From the NCBI GenBank assembly GCA_018711135.1, contig DVIS01000015.1:1-47776 (forward strand): DNA of 47,776 bases, read 5' to 3'. Every line of letters begins with the position of its first letter. Within the stretch, counting starts at the first letter, position 1. Origin of the DNA: Candidatus Onthousia faecavium (GTDB lineage Bacteria; Bacillota_I; Bacilli_A; RF39; UBA660). Position numbers and translations under genes: made by a program. Of this stretch, positions 18,004-25,194 are shown piece by piece. The notes beneath the pieces are model-generated. The model did not search any database and was not told the origin of the DNA. It saw only the letters and a program-made list of their open reading frames with translations.

Positions 18004-18045
18004 GAATGTATGTGTTATACTTGTAGTAAGTTTGGAGGTTTGCTC

Positions 18046-18531
18046 ATGAAGATTGTTGAATATGAAGAAAGGTATTTGGAAGATGTTAGGGATCTACTTG
18101 TGGAGTTGGAAGAATATATTATATCAATTGATGAAGATGAGTTAGATCAGATTGGTAAAAACTATAGAGAGAAGATGGCGTTGATAGATTTAGAAGAGGT
18201 TAGTAAATATAATGGAAAATGCTATATTGCTGTCGAAGCTGATGAGGTTATAGGATTAGTTATGGGATGTATTTTTCCTTATGATGATAAGGATTATTTA
18301 GATTATAAATGTCCAAAAAGAGGGAAAATTACAGAATTAATTGTATCTAAAAAGTCAAGAGGTCATGGAATTGGTAAGGTTTTGATGGGAAAAATAGAAG
18401 AGTATTTTAAATCTTTAGGATGTGAGTATGTTTTACTTGATGTGTTCGCTTACAATATTAATGCTATTAGGTTCTATGAGAAAGAAGGTTATCATTCTAG
18501 AATGTATAAGGAAATAAAGAGGTTAATTTAA
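18046..18531 (+). CDS. GNAT family N-acetyltransferase
   Basis: This is a 161-residue GNAT-fold acetyl-CoA-dependent acyltransferase. The acetyl-CoA motif A is ELIVSKKSRGHGIGKVLMGKIEEYF (residues ~103-127; R/QxxGxG/A satisfied by RGHGIG). Motif B follows with NINAIRFYEKEGYHSR. The substrate cannot be read. ATG 18046 is preceded by TTTGGAGG at ideal spacing, whereas the upstream in-frame ATG at 18010 sits in the -10 region (TGTGTTATACT). It is monocistronic. Confidence 0.9.
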   Translation: MKIVEYEERYLEDVRDLLVELEEYIISIDEDELDQIGKNYREKMALIDLEEVSKYNGKCYIAVEADEVIGLVMGCIFPYDDKDYLDYKCPKRGKITELIVSKKSRGHGIGKVLMGKIEEYFKSLGCEYVLLDVFAYNINAIRFYEKEGYHSRMYKEIKRLI

Positions 18532-18844
18532 TCATACATTGGCAACTATTTTATTTGGTATCTTAATAATTAGTTTGTTTTTTATAAAAAATAGAGATTT
18601 ATTTGTCTTAAAAATTAAAATACATTTTTGGAGAATTTTTTTGAAAAATAGGCAATAAATTTCCAATTAATGTGTTAATTTGTTATAATATAAATATAAA
18701 ATAATGATTTTATGGAATTAAGAGTATTATTTGTATAATGAAATAATTAATCTCACAATATTTCAAGAAGAGTATAGATTTTACATTAATGTTAAGAAAG
18801 AGAAAAAACTTATTTATGGATTTAATTAATTGTTTTAATGAATC
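18532..18844. other. Gene-poor gap with a membrane-protein-like fragment
   Basis: No full gene is present. In the + strand a frame from TTG 18539 to TAA 18656-18658 encodes a 39-residue segment with a membrane helix (LATILFGILIISLFFIKN) and a basic end, but no ribosome site. It may be a gene-end remnant. Further on, TTGTTATAATATAA near 18680 resembles a -10 region, and short frames (for example EEYRFYINVKKEKKLIYGF near 18770) look like debris. The gap marks the left boundary of the accessory region. Confidence 0.35.
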
Positions 18845-19222
18845 ATGAAGATTAAGAGTCATATAGAAATGTTGGTGATAAGTTTGAAAGTAATCTTAAT
18901 GAATCAAAATAAAAAGGTATTATTAGTAGAAATGGATGAAAATAATACATTCAAGAAAATATGTGAATACTATGACATTAATTATGCACCCTTGCATTTA
19001 TATAATGCGTATAAGCAAAATCAAGATGTTTTGGAATATTTAAATACATGGTTTAAAGGTAGAGCTATTCCAACATGGTGACAAAATATAGAAAAGTTAT
19101 TAGAAAATCTGAATGTTGTATCTCCTACAAAACTTTTAAATAAAGCTTATGGATTATCTTTATCTGATCAATATTGGATTAAGGGAGAAAAACAAAATTT
19201 AAAATGGAGTGAGGTAGTATGA
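18845..19222 (+). pseudogene. HipA-like gene fragment with premature stop
   Basis: The frame reads EYLNTWFKGRAIPTW, then TGA (19079-19081), then QNIEKLLENLNVVSPTKLLN and AYGLSLSDQYWIKGEKQN. The two halves join seamlessly in the same frame. Together they match the N-terminal module of a HipA-like kinase family common in gut Bacillota (W..R.IP.sR...ALE, then CYGLSLSDQYWI). The residue at the stop is normally Arg, so a CGA-to-TGA change explains it. The kinase domain that should follow is absent; the frame ends at 19222, overlapping the next start in an ATGA. The gene is both nonsense-mutated and truncated. Confidence 0.7.
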
Positions 19223-19875
19223 AAGAAAAGTGTGGAGTAATTTATATATTGACGAATCCGTCATTTCCGGAATATATCAAAATAGGATATGCTGATGATG
19301 TTTTAGCAAGGGTAAAACAATTAAATAATTCAGAAGCTGTTCCATTTTCGTTTCATATATATGCAACTTTTGATGTTACAGAAAGACTGACTGATAAAAA
19401 AATGCATAAATTTATAGATACATTAAATTCAGAGTTAAGAAGCAAAGAAAAAGTTGGTGATAAAATTAGGGTTAAAGAGTTTTATCATATAAGTCCTGAA
19501 GAGATGTATTCTGCATTTGAAAGTATGGCTGAAATAAATGGAACAACTGATAGACTTCATTTGTGGAAAGAAACTAATGAAGAGATTGAAGATAAGAAAG
19601 AAGCGTTGACATTATCAAAAAATAGACATCACTTTAAAAATATAAGTTTTCATTCAAGTTTAACGGGAAAAGATTATTATTCAAAAACAAATGAAGATGG
19701 TACTTTAGGAATATATGAAAAAGATACTGATATTGGGGTTCCAAATAATTCAAATCCATCTAAACGACGGATACTATATTCTGCACTTGAAGATTTAGGT
19801 GGAGATGTATCGACTGGTAATACTTTATATCAATTAGAACATAAATTAGAGAAAATATTAGTTAATAGGAAATGA
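19219..19875 (+). CDS. GIY-YIG nuclease domain protein (T5orf172/MUG113 type)
   Basis: The N-terminal ~95 residues carry a T5orf172-like GIY-YIG fold. VIYILTNPSFPEYIKIGYAD gives the Y-I-L and K-I-G strand pair, followed by DVLARVKQLN with the conserved Arg, and VPFSFHIYATFDV. The usual catalytic Glu appears to be in the helix around HKFIDTLNSELRSKEKV. The C-terminal half (about 100-218) is charged and has a RILYSALEDLGG segment resembling restriction-like or DNA-binding additions in this family. GGAGTGAGGT gives a strong ribosome site. It sits behind a broken HipA-like gene, in mobile surroundings. The function is probably DNA cleavage, in defence or mobility; the exact role is unknown. Confidence 0.8.
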   Translation: MKEKCGVIYILTNPSFPEYIKIGYADDVLARVKQLNNSEAVPFSFHIYATFDVTERLTDKKMHKFIDTLNSELRSKEKVGDKIRVKEFYHISPEEMYSAFESMAEINGTTDRLHLWKETNEEIEDKKEALTLSKNRHHFKNISFHSSLTGKDYYSKTNEDGTLGIYEKDTDIGVPNNSNPSKRRILYSALEDLGGDVSTGNTLYQLEHKLEKILVNRK

Positions 19876-19946
19876 TGTAATAGTATTTGAATACGGTTGT
19901 GATGAATTTTATTTTGTAGCTATTAATAGTTTAATATTGTTATATG

Positions 19947-20162
19947 AAATGGCCTTAGTTTAAAAAAGGTTATTTTTGTTTGAAAATTTATTTATTAGTG
20001 TACTAAATTCAGTATAAGTTGGGTATAGCTAATTATTATTTTAATTAAATTTAATGCTTATAATAGTAGCAAAATAGGCCTTTTTACATATTTTAATGTA
20101 GAGGTGAATATTATGAATGAGCGAAGAGTAACAGGTGTTGTAGTAGATGCTGGGCATGGAGG
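19947..20162 (+). repeat. Left copy of the LysM amidase leader region
   Basis: This is a direct repeat of 27532-27733, the leader and first ~16 codons of the intact amidase gene. Shared blocks include GTAGCAAAATAGGCC, TTTTTACATATTTTAATGTA and GAGGTGAATATTATGAATGA, plus a shared upstream hairpin (GCCTT/AAGGT) followed by TTTTT. The copies have diverged by substitutions and small gaps in the middle. The 5' part is too poorly aligned by eye to give a percentage. Confidence 0.85.
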
Positions 20163-20184
20163 AATAGGAGTATCCCAAAAATAG
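20113..20184 (+). pseudogene. 5' fragment of a LysM amidase gene
   Basis: The ATG has the same GAGGTGAATATT ribosome site as the intact gene. The frame MNERRVTGVVVDAGHGG is identical to the start of the amidase at 27684, including the first zinc-binding His. Homology stops right after HGG and the frame ends seven codons later at TAG. All downstream catalytic and LysM parts are absent. Confidence 0.85.
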
Positions 20185-20221
20185 GGAAATGACTATGAAT
20201 ACTGATAAATACAAGTAAAAG

Positions 20222-20251
20222 AGATACTTTAGTGAGAAAAGTGTCTTTTTT
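20222..20251 (+). terminator. Intrinsic terminator
   Basis: AGATACTTT and AAAGTGTCT pair around a seven-base loop and are followed by TTTTT. It would stop transcripts that start at the duplicated amidase leader. Confidence 0.75.
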
Positions 20252-20283
20252 AGTGATATAATAGCTTTTAGGTGAGAAGTATT

Positions 20284-20934
20284 GTGAAAGATGAAAATAA
20301 ATATAAAACAAAGAAAGAAATTGTTAAAGAATTTGATAATATATTTAATGCATATAAATATTATCTTTATAATGAGTATAAGATTACAGGTACATTTAAT
20401 TATAAAAATATTTTAATAACTAGTATTTTGAATAGAAGTTTGGCTTTAATAGAGGCTTATAAAAGACTATTGCCAAGTAATAATATAATGGTTTTAAATT
20501 CTTTGATTAGACTTCAATTAGATAATTGCATTTTTGTGTATGCAATGCATATGCTAGTTGATGCTGGTTATAATATAGATGATTTGGGCGAAAATATTAT
20601 ACATAAAAATAGAAAATTAAGTTCTTATAAAATAGGAAAGCAAAAAATGACAGATTTTTATTTGATAAGCAAAATTGATGAAAAATATGGGAATAAAATA
20701 AAAGAAATGTATAATTTTTATTGTAGGTTTGTTCATTTTTCTGATAGTGCTTTGATTTCTTCTTCACAATTAGTTGGTAATAATGGCTTATCAATTGGCA
20801 TTACTAAAGACTATACTAGGTTTAAAAAACATATTATTGTGAATGCCAATTCATTTGTTAATTTATGCAAATTTTTGTTGATTTTGATTAGAAAAGAGTG
20901 GAAAGATATACCGAATGGTAAAAATTTAGTTTAA
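20284..20934 (+). CDS. Hypothetical protein, ~216 aa, upstream of the relaxase
   Basis: I do not recognise the family with confidence. The protein is helical and mostly soluble; the middle part (SLALIEAYKRLLPSNNIM, SLIRLQLDNCIFVYAMHMLV) has amphipathic helices, and YCRFVHFSDSALISSS follows. The pattern recalls DUF5677-type proteins, which share a conserved His near this position, but this is a weak impression. GTG at 20284 follows AGGTGAGAAG; another in-frame GTG is at 20272. It ends about 60 bases before the likely relaxase start and a promoter (GTGATATAATAG) lies near 20260, so it may lead the mobilization operon. Confidence 0.6.
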   Translation: MKDENKYKTKKEIVKEFDNIFNAYKYYLYNEYKITGTFNYKNILITSILNRSLALIEAYKRLLPSNNIMVLNSLIRLQLDNCIFVYAMHMLVDAGYNIDDLGENIIHKNRKLSSYKIGKQKMTDFYLISKIDEKYGNKIKEMYNFYCRFVHFSDSALISSSQLVGNNGLSIGITKDYTRFKKHIIVNANSFVNLCKFLLILIRKEWKDIPNGKNLV

Positions 20935-20995
20935 TATGTTTGTTGTGAAAAATGTAAGTATGAAATTAATGATTATTAAAGTGAGGTGGATATTT

Positions 20996-22261
20996 ATAAA
21001 TTTAAATTATGCAATATTTAGAAGTGAACCTATTTTTACATTGAATGATTTAGCACAGATAGGTTCTCATAATAAAAGGGAGAAGAAAGCTTATAATTCT
21101 AATCCTGATATAAATAAAAATTTAAGTAAAAATAATATAGAATTAGTACCCTTGACAGATAAGTATGTTAAGGGTTTTTATAATTTAACTAAAGAATATA
21201 AAAAAGAACATGATGAGAGAATGAAAACAGAACGTGAAGATAGAAAGAAAACTTTTAAACAGATGTTAGATAAGTCAAGAAATGTAGTTGCAGATGAATT
21301 ATTATTTACTGCTACATCTGAATTTTTTGATAATATGACAATAGATGATATAAAAGAGTGGGCTAATACTTGTATGGAGTTTGTTTATGAAGATTTGGGT
21401 TATAAAAAAGAACAAGTTTTACATAGTGTAATTCATTTAGATGAAAAGACACCACATATTCATTGTGTAGTTGTTCCTTTAGTTAGAAAGTTTGATAATA
21501 GAACTAAAACAGAAAGATATACTATATCTAAGAAACAATATATTAAAGATAATATTCATTTATCAGAATTACAAGATAAATATCATAAAAGATTAATAGA
21601 TAAAGGTTATGATTTAGAACGTGGTATTAAAGGTAGTGATAGAAAGCACATTAAGATTAAAGACTATAAGAATATTAATAGAAAATTGGAACAGAACTTA
21701 AATACTAGAAATGAAAGATTAGATAAGGCTATGAATAAGTTAGAGGCACAAATGAAAACTTCTAAAACTATTCCTTTTGATAAGAAACATATTGTTGTTG
21801 AAAAAGATACTTTTGATACTATGAATATGGTTATTATGGAAACTAAAAAGGTTAAAGAGTTACAGCCTAAAATAGAGCAAGTATTTAATGATATTGATAG
21901 TTATGTAAATAGTTATAATTCTTTAGATAAAGAAAATAGAAAGTATCAAAGAGAAATAAAGTCTCTTAAAACTAGAAATAGCAACCTTATAATAGAGAAT
22001 AATAAGTTGAGAGATTATATTAATGCTATTTTAAAGGCGATAAAGACATTTTTTAGAAAGTTATTACAAATTGGTAATGAAATTACAAAAGAGATTGTTA
22101 CAAGCGAAATAAAGGACTATTATGACAATAATGACTTTAATCAAGATGATGTTTATGATATTGCTAATAATACTAGTAAAGAAGATGAACTATTTGATTA
22201 TGTAGATATAAATTATAATGACGACTATGATATATCTAACGATGATGAATTAAGTTTATAA
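20996..22261 (+). CDS. mob: MobV family relaxase (Mob/Pre) with an anomalous start
   Basis: MobV relaxases nick plasmid or element DNA at oriT for transfer. NYAIFRSEPI and the LNDLAQIGSHNKREKK start match the family N-terminus, and HLDEKTPHIHCVVVP (about residue 164 on) is the metal-binding HxDExTPHxH motif. A long coiled-coil region (~220-360) and an acidic tail follow. The family start would be a Met two codons before NYAIFR. There the codon is ATA (20996-20998), preceded by AGGTGG at ideal spacing. Without it, translation must start upstream at GTG 20981 or ATG 20936, neither well spaced. I give the ATA position as the expected start; silencing by mutation is possible. Confidence 0.85.
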   Translation: MNLNYAIFRSEPIFTLNDLAQIGSHNKREKKAYNSNPDINKNLSKNNIELVPLTDKYVKGFYNLTKEYKKEHDERMKTEREDRKKTFKQMLDKSRNVVADELLFTATSEFFDNMTIDDIKEWANTCMEFVYEDLGYKKEQVLHSVIHLDEKTPHIHCVVVPLVRKFDNRTKTERYTISKKQYIKDNIHLSELQDKYHKRLIDKGYDLERGIKGSDRKHIKIKDYKNINRKLEQNLNTRNERLDKAMNKLEAQMKTSKTIPFDKKHIVVEKDTFDTMNMVIMETKKVKELQPKIEQVFNDIDSYVNSYNSLDKENRKYQREIKSLKTRNSNLIIENNKLRDYINAILKAIKTFFRKLLQIGNEITKEIVTSEIKDYYDNNDFNQDDVYDIANNTSKEDELFDYVDINYNDDYDISNDDELSL

Positions 22262-22265
22262 TAAA

Positions 22266-22291
22266 ACTAGCATACTTTGATAGATGCTAGT
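22266..22291. other. Perfect hairpin between convergent genes
   Basis: ACTAGCAT and ATGCTAGT form an 8-bp perfect stem around a ten-base loop just after the relaxase stop. There is no adjacent T-run on either strand, so it is not a standard terminator. It may be a processing or mobilization-related structure. Confidence 0.4.
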
Positions 22292-22317
22292 TATAGAAAG
22301 TAGGATGTATATTAATT

Positions 22318-22893
22318 TTATCTACTACAATTAATTGTCTGTTTGGGCAAACAATGGTATATAACAGATAGTTTTAGAACTATCCATGTAAGTACTCTTA
22401 TAATATCATTATTTTTTATATTACTACTAATGCAGTAGTTTTTTAAAAATGTAATTTTAATAGGTAATTCTATATTTCTATTATTAACATTAGTTACTTT
22501 TGAATATAGATCACTTGCGATATCTTCTGCTTCTTCAATAATAGAACAATAGTCTATGTTATCTTTTAAATCGTCTTTATGAAAATTGAAAAAGTCAATT
22601 ATATCATTAACCTGTTTTGATATTTCTTTTAAAGAAATTTGAGATTTAAGATTTTTTATTTCTGTTAGATAATAGTTAATTAGTTCTTCTAAAATTAACT
22701 CTTTATCTTTTTCTTTTAAATTATTAAATTCAGTAGTAAGTAATTTATCTAAGTAATAATGATATTCAATATCTTTAATTTTTAAGATCGTATTATTAAA
22801 GTTATTTGTAATAGTTGATATATAGTCATTTAATTCATTATTTTTTTGCATATCTTTCCTTTCTTTTCCTACTTTCTTGACACTATTCGTCAT
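22318..22893 (-). CDS. Hypothetical helical protein
   Basis: No family is recognised. The 191 residues are almost wholly helical and charged (IKDIEYHYYLDKLLTTEFNN, KEKDKELILEELINYYLT), ending in a hydrophobic DDIIRVLTWIVLKL-like helix and CLPKQTINCSR. A second in-frame ATG at 22851 has the better ribosome site (AAAGGAAAG), so the true product may be 177 residues. It is transcribed away from the XRE gene at 23004. The shared intergenic region holds an inverted repeat, so the two may be co-regulated. It may be an element-encoded accessory protein. Confidence 0.55.
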   Translation of the reverse strand: MTNSVKKVGKERKDMQKNNELNDYISTITNNFNNTILKIKDIEYHYYLDKLLTTEFNNLKEKDKELILEELINYYLTEIKNLKSQISLKEISKQVNDIIDFFNFHKDDLKDNIDYCSIIEEAEDIASDLYSKVTNVNNRNIELPIKITFLKNYCISSNIKNNDIIRVLTWIVLKLSVIYHCLPKQTINCSR

Positions 22894-22926
22894 TTATCTC
22901 TTTTCTTTTTTATTAATATGTAATTA

Positions 22927-22986
22927 TAACTTACTACATAGTTAGTATGGTTTAAAGAATATAAACTTATTACAATGTTAGTAAGT
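22927..22986. promoter_or_regulatory. Inverted operator-like repeat between divergent genes
   Basis: TAACTTACTA (22927-22936) and its inverse TAGTAAGTTA (22977-22986) face each other between the minus-strand gene and the Cro-type regulator. Each half also forms a local imperfect dyad with TTAGTA. This is the position and form expected for the operator of the adjacent regulator. The same 11-mer TAACTTACTAC recurs at 27420-27430. Confidence 0.5.
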
Positions 22987-23003
22987 TAAAAAGAAAAGAT
23001 GTG

Positions 23004-23273
23004 ATGGTTATTAAGAGTAAACATTATGAAAATCAAGCTCGTAAAATATTAGCGAATAATATAGTTTATTTTAGACTTAAAAAGAATTGGTCTCAAGAAG
23101 ATTTTGCAGATGAACTTGGGACTACTCCTACTTATGTTTCTAATATAGAAAATGCTAAACGTAATACGAGAATAGATTATATTGGACATATTGCTGATAC
23201 TCTTGGAGTATCTTTAGAACAATTATTTGTAGAAAGAACTCCAGTTGTTAATCATCGTATTCCAAGACGATAA
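23004..23273 (+). CDS. Cro/CI-type (XRE) transcriptional regulator, 89 aa
   Basis: Residues ~15-70 are a full XRE helix-turn-helix: NIVYFRLKKNWSQEDFADEL, TPTYVSNIENAKRNTRI, IADTLGVSLEQLF. The product is small, with no effector domain, typical of element-borne regulators of transfer or excision genes. ATG 23004 is one codon after an in-frame GTG. It is divergent from the unknown gene at 22318 and followed by a terminator, so it probably controls its own divergent promoter region through the 22927-22986 inverted repeat. Confidence 0.88.
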   Translation: MVIKSKHYENQARKILANNIVYFRLKKNWSQEDFADELGTTPTYVSNIENAKRNTRIDYIGHIADTLGVSLEQLFVERTPVVNHRIPRR

Positions 23274-23297
23274 GAATATGCTATATATTCTTTTTTT
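23272..23297 (+). terminator. Intrinsic terminator
   Basis: AAGAATAT and ATATTCTT form an 8-bp stem around GCTAT, continuing into TTTTTTT. It starts inside the stop codon of the XRE gene. Confidence 0.8.
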
Positions 23298-23408
23298 GTG
23301 CCACTTTAATTATATCATTAATTATTTACTTTTCAATGCATTAATTGCGTGAATATGCGGCTATTTTAAAAACTCTAAAATGTCATAATTAAATGAGAGG
23401 GTGGTAAA

Positions 23409-23717
23409 ATGGCTATTCATAGTTTTCAAGAGTTACAAGATTTATTACAAAATGTAAATAAAGAAGAAATGTATGTTAATATTTGTAGAAATATTAAGAA
23501 GTTTCGTTTAGAAAAATATAATGAGTTTAAGAAACAAAACTTAAATACATCTATTAATCCATATTCTACTGAGAATATTTCTGCACTTTTAGATTATAAT
23601 CATAATCATTATAAGAGATTTGAAAGTGAGAATGATAGTACTAAGATGATACCTTTAGAAAAGCTAGTTAAATTATCTATTATTTTAGATAAAAGATTAG
23701 ATGATTTTATTAGGTAA
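23409..23717 (+). CDS. Small XRE-like DNA-binding protein, 102 aa
   Basis: The C-terminal two thirds look like a divergent Cro-type domain. NICRNIKKFRLEKYNEF is a first helix, NISALLDYNHNHYKRFESEN the recognition region (YKRFESEN takes the place of the usual xxxIExG), and IPLEKLVKLSIILDKRLDDF the usual last helices. The spacing between helices one and two is unusually long, so the helix-turn-helix call is tentative. A GAGAGGGTGG ribosome site precedes the ATG. It sits just before the peptide cluster and could regulate it. Confidence 0.6.
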   Translation: MAIHSFQELQDLLQNVNKEEMYVNICRNIKKFRLEKYNEFKKQNLNTSINPYSTENISALLDYNHNHYKRFESENDSTKMIPLEKLVKLSIILDKRLDDFIR

Positions 23718-23734
23718 CTATTTGTAAAAATATG

Positions 23735-23762
23735 TTGACAACCCTAAATATTAGTGATAAAT
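23735..23762 (+). promoter_or_regulatory. Candidate promoter of the small membrane peptide
   Basis: TTGACA at 23735-23740 is a perfect -35 box. The -10 region around GATAAAT (23756-23762) is weak in both match and spacing. Confidence 0.35.
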
Positions 23763-23791
23763 TAATTATTAATATTTGAAGAGGTGGAGTT

Positions 23792-23878
23792 ATGAGTGTG
23801 ATTTTTAAAGGAAAATACAATATTAAATCTATTATAATGATTACAGTATTTTCTTTAATTGTGTCTGTTTTTTATTAA
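23792..23878 (+). CDS. Small membrane peptide, 28 aa
   Basis: A very strong ribosome site (GAGGTGGAG) lies seven bases before an ATG that opens a 28-codon frame. The product is a basic start (KGKYNIKS) and one hydrophobic helix (IIMITVFSLIVSVFY). The length equals that of the Cys-rich peptide 118 bases downstream, but the sequence is unrelated. It could be an immunity-type or export-helper membrane peptide of the cluster, or a leader frame. The evidence is limited to the ribosome site, the helix and the position. Confidence 0.45.
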   Translation: MSVIFKGKYNIKSIIMITVFSLIVSVFY

Positions 23879-23887
23879 CTATATAAT
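23859..23887 (+). promoter_or_regulatory. Candidate promoter of the Cys-rich peptide gene
   Basis: TTGTGT (23859-23864) and a perfect TATAAT (23882-23887) are 17 bases apart, about 110 bases before the peptide start. The transcript would begin after the small membrane peptide gene and include a short hairpin (TATGAG/CTCATA, ~23945-23967). Confidence 0.45.
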
Positions 23888-23996
23888 TATACTGGGCTTT
23901 TAGCTACAGTTTTTTATTTATTATAGGATAATTTAATTTATTATTATGAGTTTATAGGGATCTCATAAAAAAACTAAAAAGAAAGGAGAAAGGCTA

Positions 23997-24083
23997 ATGA
24001 AAAAAGACGTTAAAACAGAGAAGAAAGTTACTAAAGTTGTAACTCTTAAAAATTCTTGTTGTACATGTGGAAGCTTTAAGTAG
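23997..24083 (+). CDS. Putative RiPP precursor peptide, 28 aa, Cys-rich C-terminus
   Basis: AAAGGAG at ideal spacing precedes a 28-codon gene. The first ~18 residues are charged, Lys/Val/Thr-rich and leader-like (KTEKKVTKVV). The last ten are NSCCTCGSFK, with Cys at 21, 22 and 24. A short peptide with clustered C-terminal cysteines directly before a radical SAM/SPASM gene is the classic layout of RiPPs, where the enzyme makes thioether or related cross-links on the core. No double-Gly cleavage site is seen. The gene ends in a perfect hairpin, which would raise its transcript level over the downstream genes. I do not recognise it as a known precursor family. Confidence 0.65.
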   Translation: MKKDVKTEKKVTKVVTLKNSCCTCGSFK

Positions 24084-24098
24084 TCAAAGCTTCCACAT
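24065..24098 (+). promoter_or_regulatory. Perfect 13-bp hairpin overlapping the end of the peptide gene
   Basis: ATGTGGAAGCTTT (24065-24077) pairs exactly with AAAGCTTCCACAT (24086-24098) around an eight-base loop that contains the stop codon. The left arm encodes Cys24-Gly-Ser-Phe of the peptide core. A short ATTTT follows, so it is a partial terminator or an RNA-stability stem. Its likely role is to make more precursor than enzyme mRNA. Confidence 0.75.
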
Positions 24099-24128
24099 AT
24101 TTTAAAATTATGATATTAGGAGGTTGTA

Positions 24129-25193
24129 ATGTTTGTAGAGTTAGATGATATAATATATCAAACTAATTTGGAATTAGTTCAAATTGAGGTTACTGGTTTT
24201 TGTAATATGCATTGTAAACATTGTAGGGCATCTAGTCAACCTCATAAAATGATTAATATGGAACAAATGAGAAAAATATTAGAATTTATTAAAAAAGTTA
24301 AATCTGATGATTTTAAATTAACATTTTCTGGTGGTGAGCCTTTTTTAAACAAAAATTTATATAAATATATTTGTATGGCAAAAGATATGGGGTTAGATCA
24401 GATTGTAATAACTACGAATGCTTCAATGCTAGATGATGAAATGTTGTCAAAACTTAACGATTTGCAGTTAAAGTTTTTATGTATCCAAATAAGTTTAGAT
24501 AGTATTAATGAAGAAGAACATGATACGTTTAGGAAATATCCTGGGGCTTTTAAGAAATGCTGTGAAGTTTTGGAAAAAATAAAAAATTATGAAAACCTTT
24601 ATTCATCTATTAGAATGACTATAACATCTAAAACAATGGATGAAATAGATGATATGGTTAATTTTGCTCTTGAAAAGAAGGTGAAGATTTTAGGTATAGG
24701 CTCTGTTATTCCTTTTGGGGAAGCATTAGATGGTAAGTTATCATTGAATTCAAAACAGAAAAAAAAATTTATGGATAAAATTTTGGATTTAAACCATAAG
24801 TATGAAGGAAAGCTAGAAATTGTTACAGAAGATCCTTTGAAATTTTTGACATTATATTGTAGGGATGATGTAGAATTAAAAGAAGAATTATCTGATGAAT
24901 CTAAATTTGGAGGTTGTACAGCTGGTATAAGTTCTATAAATATAAATTCTGATGGTATTATAACTCCTTGTTCTATGATGGATGAAGAAATTTTAGATAT
25001 AAATAAATGTTTAAATGTGGAAGATATTATAAGTTCTTATGAGAACAGTCCTGTTATAAAAAGATTATTTAGTAAAAAATATAATGGCAAATGTGGTAAT
25101 TGTATTCTAAAAAGAGTATGTGGAGGTTGTAGAGCTGTTGCTAAGGCTTATACTGGCGATATGATGGGGTCTGATTTAAGTTGTTGGAGGTAG
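24129..25193 (+). CDS. Radical SAM/SPASM peptide maturase
   Basis: The 354-residue protein carries the radical SAM motif CNMHCKHC (Cys25, 29, 32), which ligates a 4Fe-4S cluster that cleaves S-adenosylmethionine. TFSGGEPFL is the SAM-binding GGE. The C-terminal third is SPASM-like with extra cysteines: FGGCTAG, IITPCSMMDEE, then CGNCILKRVCGGC and a last Cys in SDLSCW. These normally hold auxiliary clusters. The family modifies peptides, usually by thioether or carbon-carbon bonds. No N-terminal RRE (precursor-binding) domain is obvious. AGGAGG precedes the ATG. It lies 45 bases after the peptide gene and one base before the next gene, so it heads a four-gene operon. The substrate is inferred from the neighbour. 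Confidence 0.9.
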   Translation: MFVELDDIIYQTNLELVQIEVTGFCNMHCKHCRASSQPHKMINMEQMRKILEFIKKVKSDDFKLTFSGGEPFLNKNLYKYICMAKDMGLDQIVITTNASMLDDEMLSKLNDLQLKFLCIQISLDSINEEEHDTFRKYPGAFKKCCEVLEKIKNYENLYSSIRMTITSKTMDEIDDMVNFALEKKVKILGIGSVIPFGEALDGKLSLNSKQKKKFMDKILDLNHKYEGKLEIVTEDPLKFLTLYCRDDVELKEELSDESKFGGCTAGISSININSDGIITPCSMMDEEILDINKCLNVEDIISSYENSPVIKRLFSKKYNGKCGNCILKRVCGGCRAVAKAYTGDMMGSDLSCWR

Positions 25194-25194
25194 A

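Noticed and set aside
18005..18030. ATGTGTTATACTTG resembles the pMV158-type MobV oriT nick region
   Set aside because: The same TGTGTTATACT occurs at 13531-13541 and 15679-15690 as an extended -10 promoter before genes, so it is a promoter here.
19079..19081. In-frame TGA in the HipA-like gene could mean TGA codes for Trp (Mollicutes code)
   Set aside because: Conserved Trp codons in recognised genes are TGG and several genes end naturally in TGA, so the standard code applies.
20111..20311. Minus-strand open frame over the amidase fragment and terminator
   Set aside because: It spans a terminator and the start of another gene and has no independent signals.
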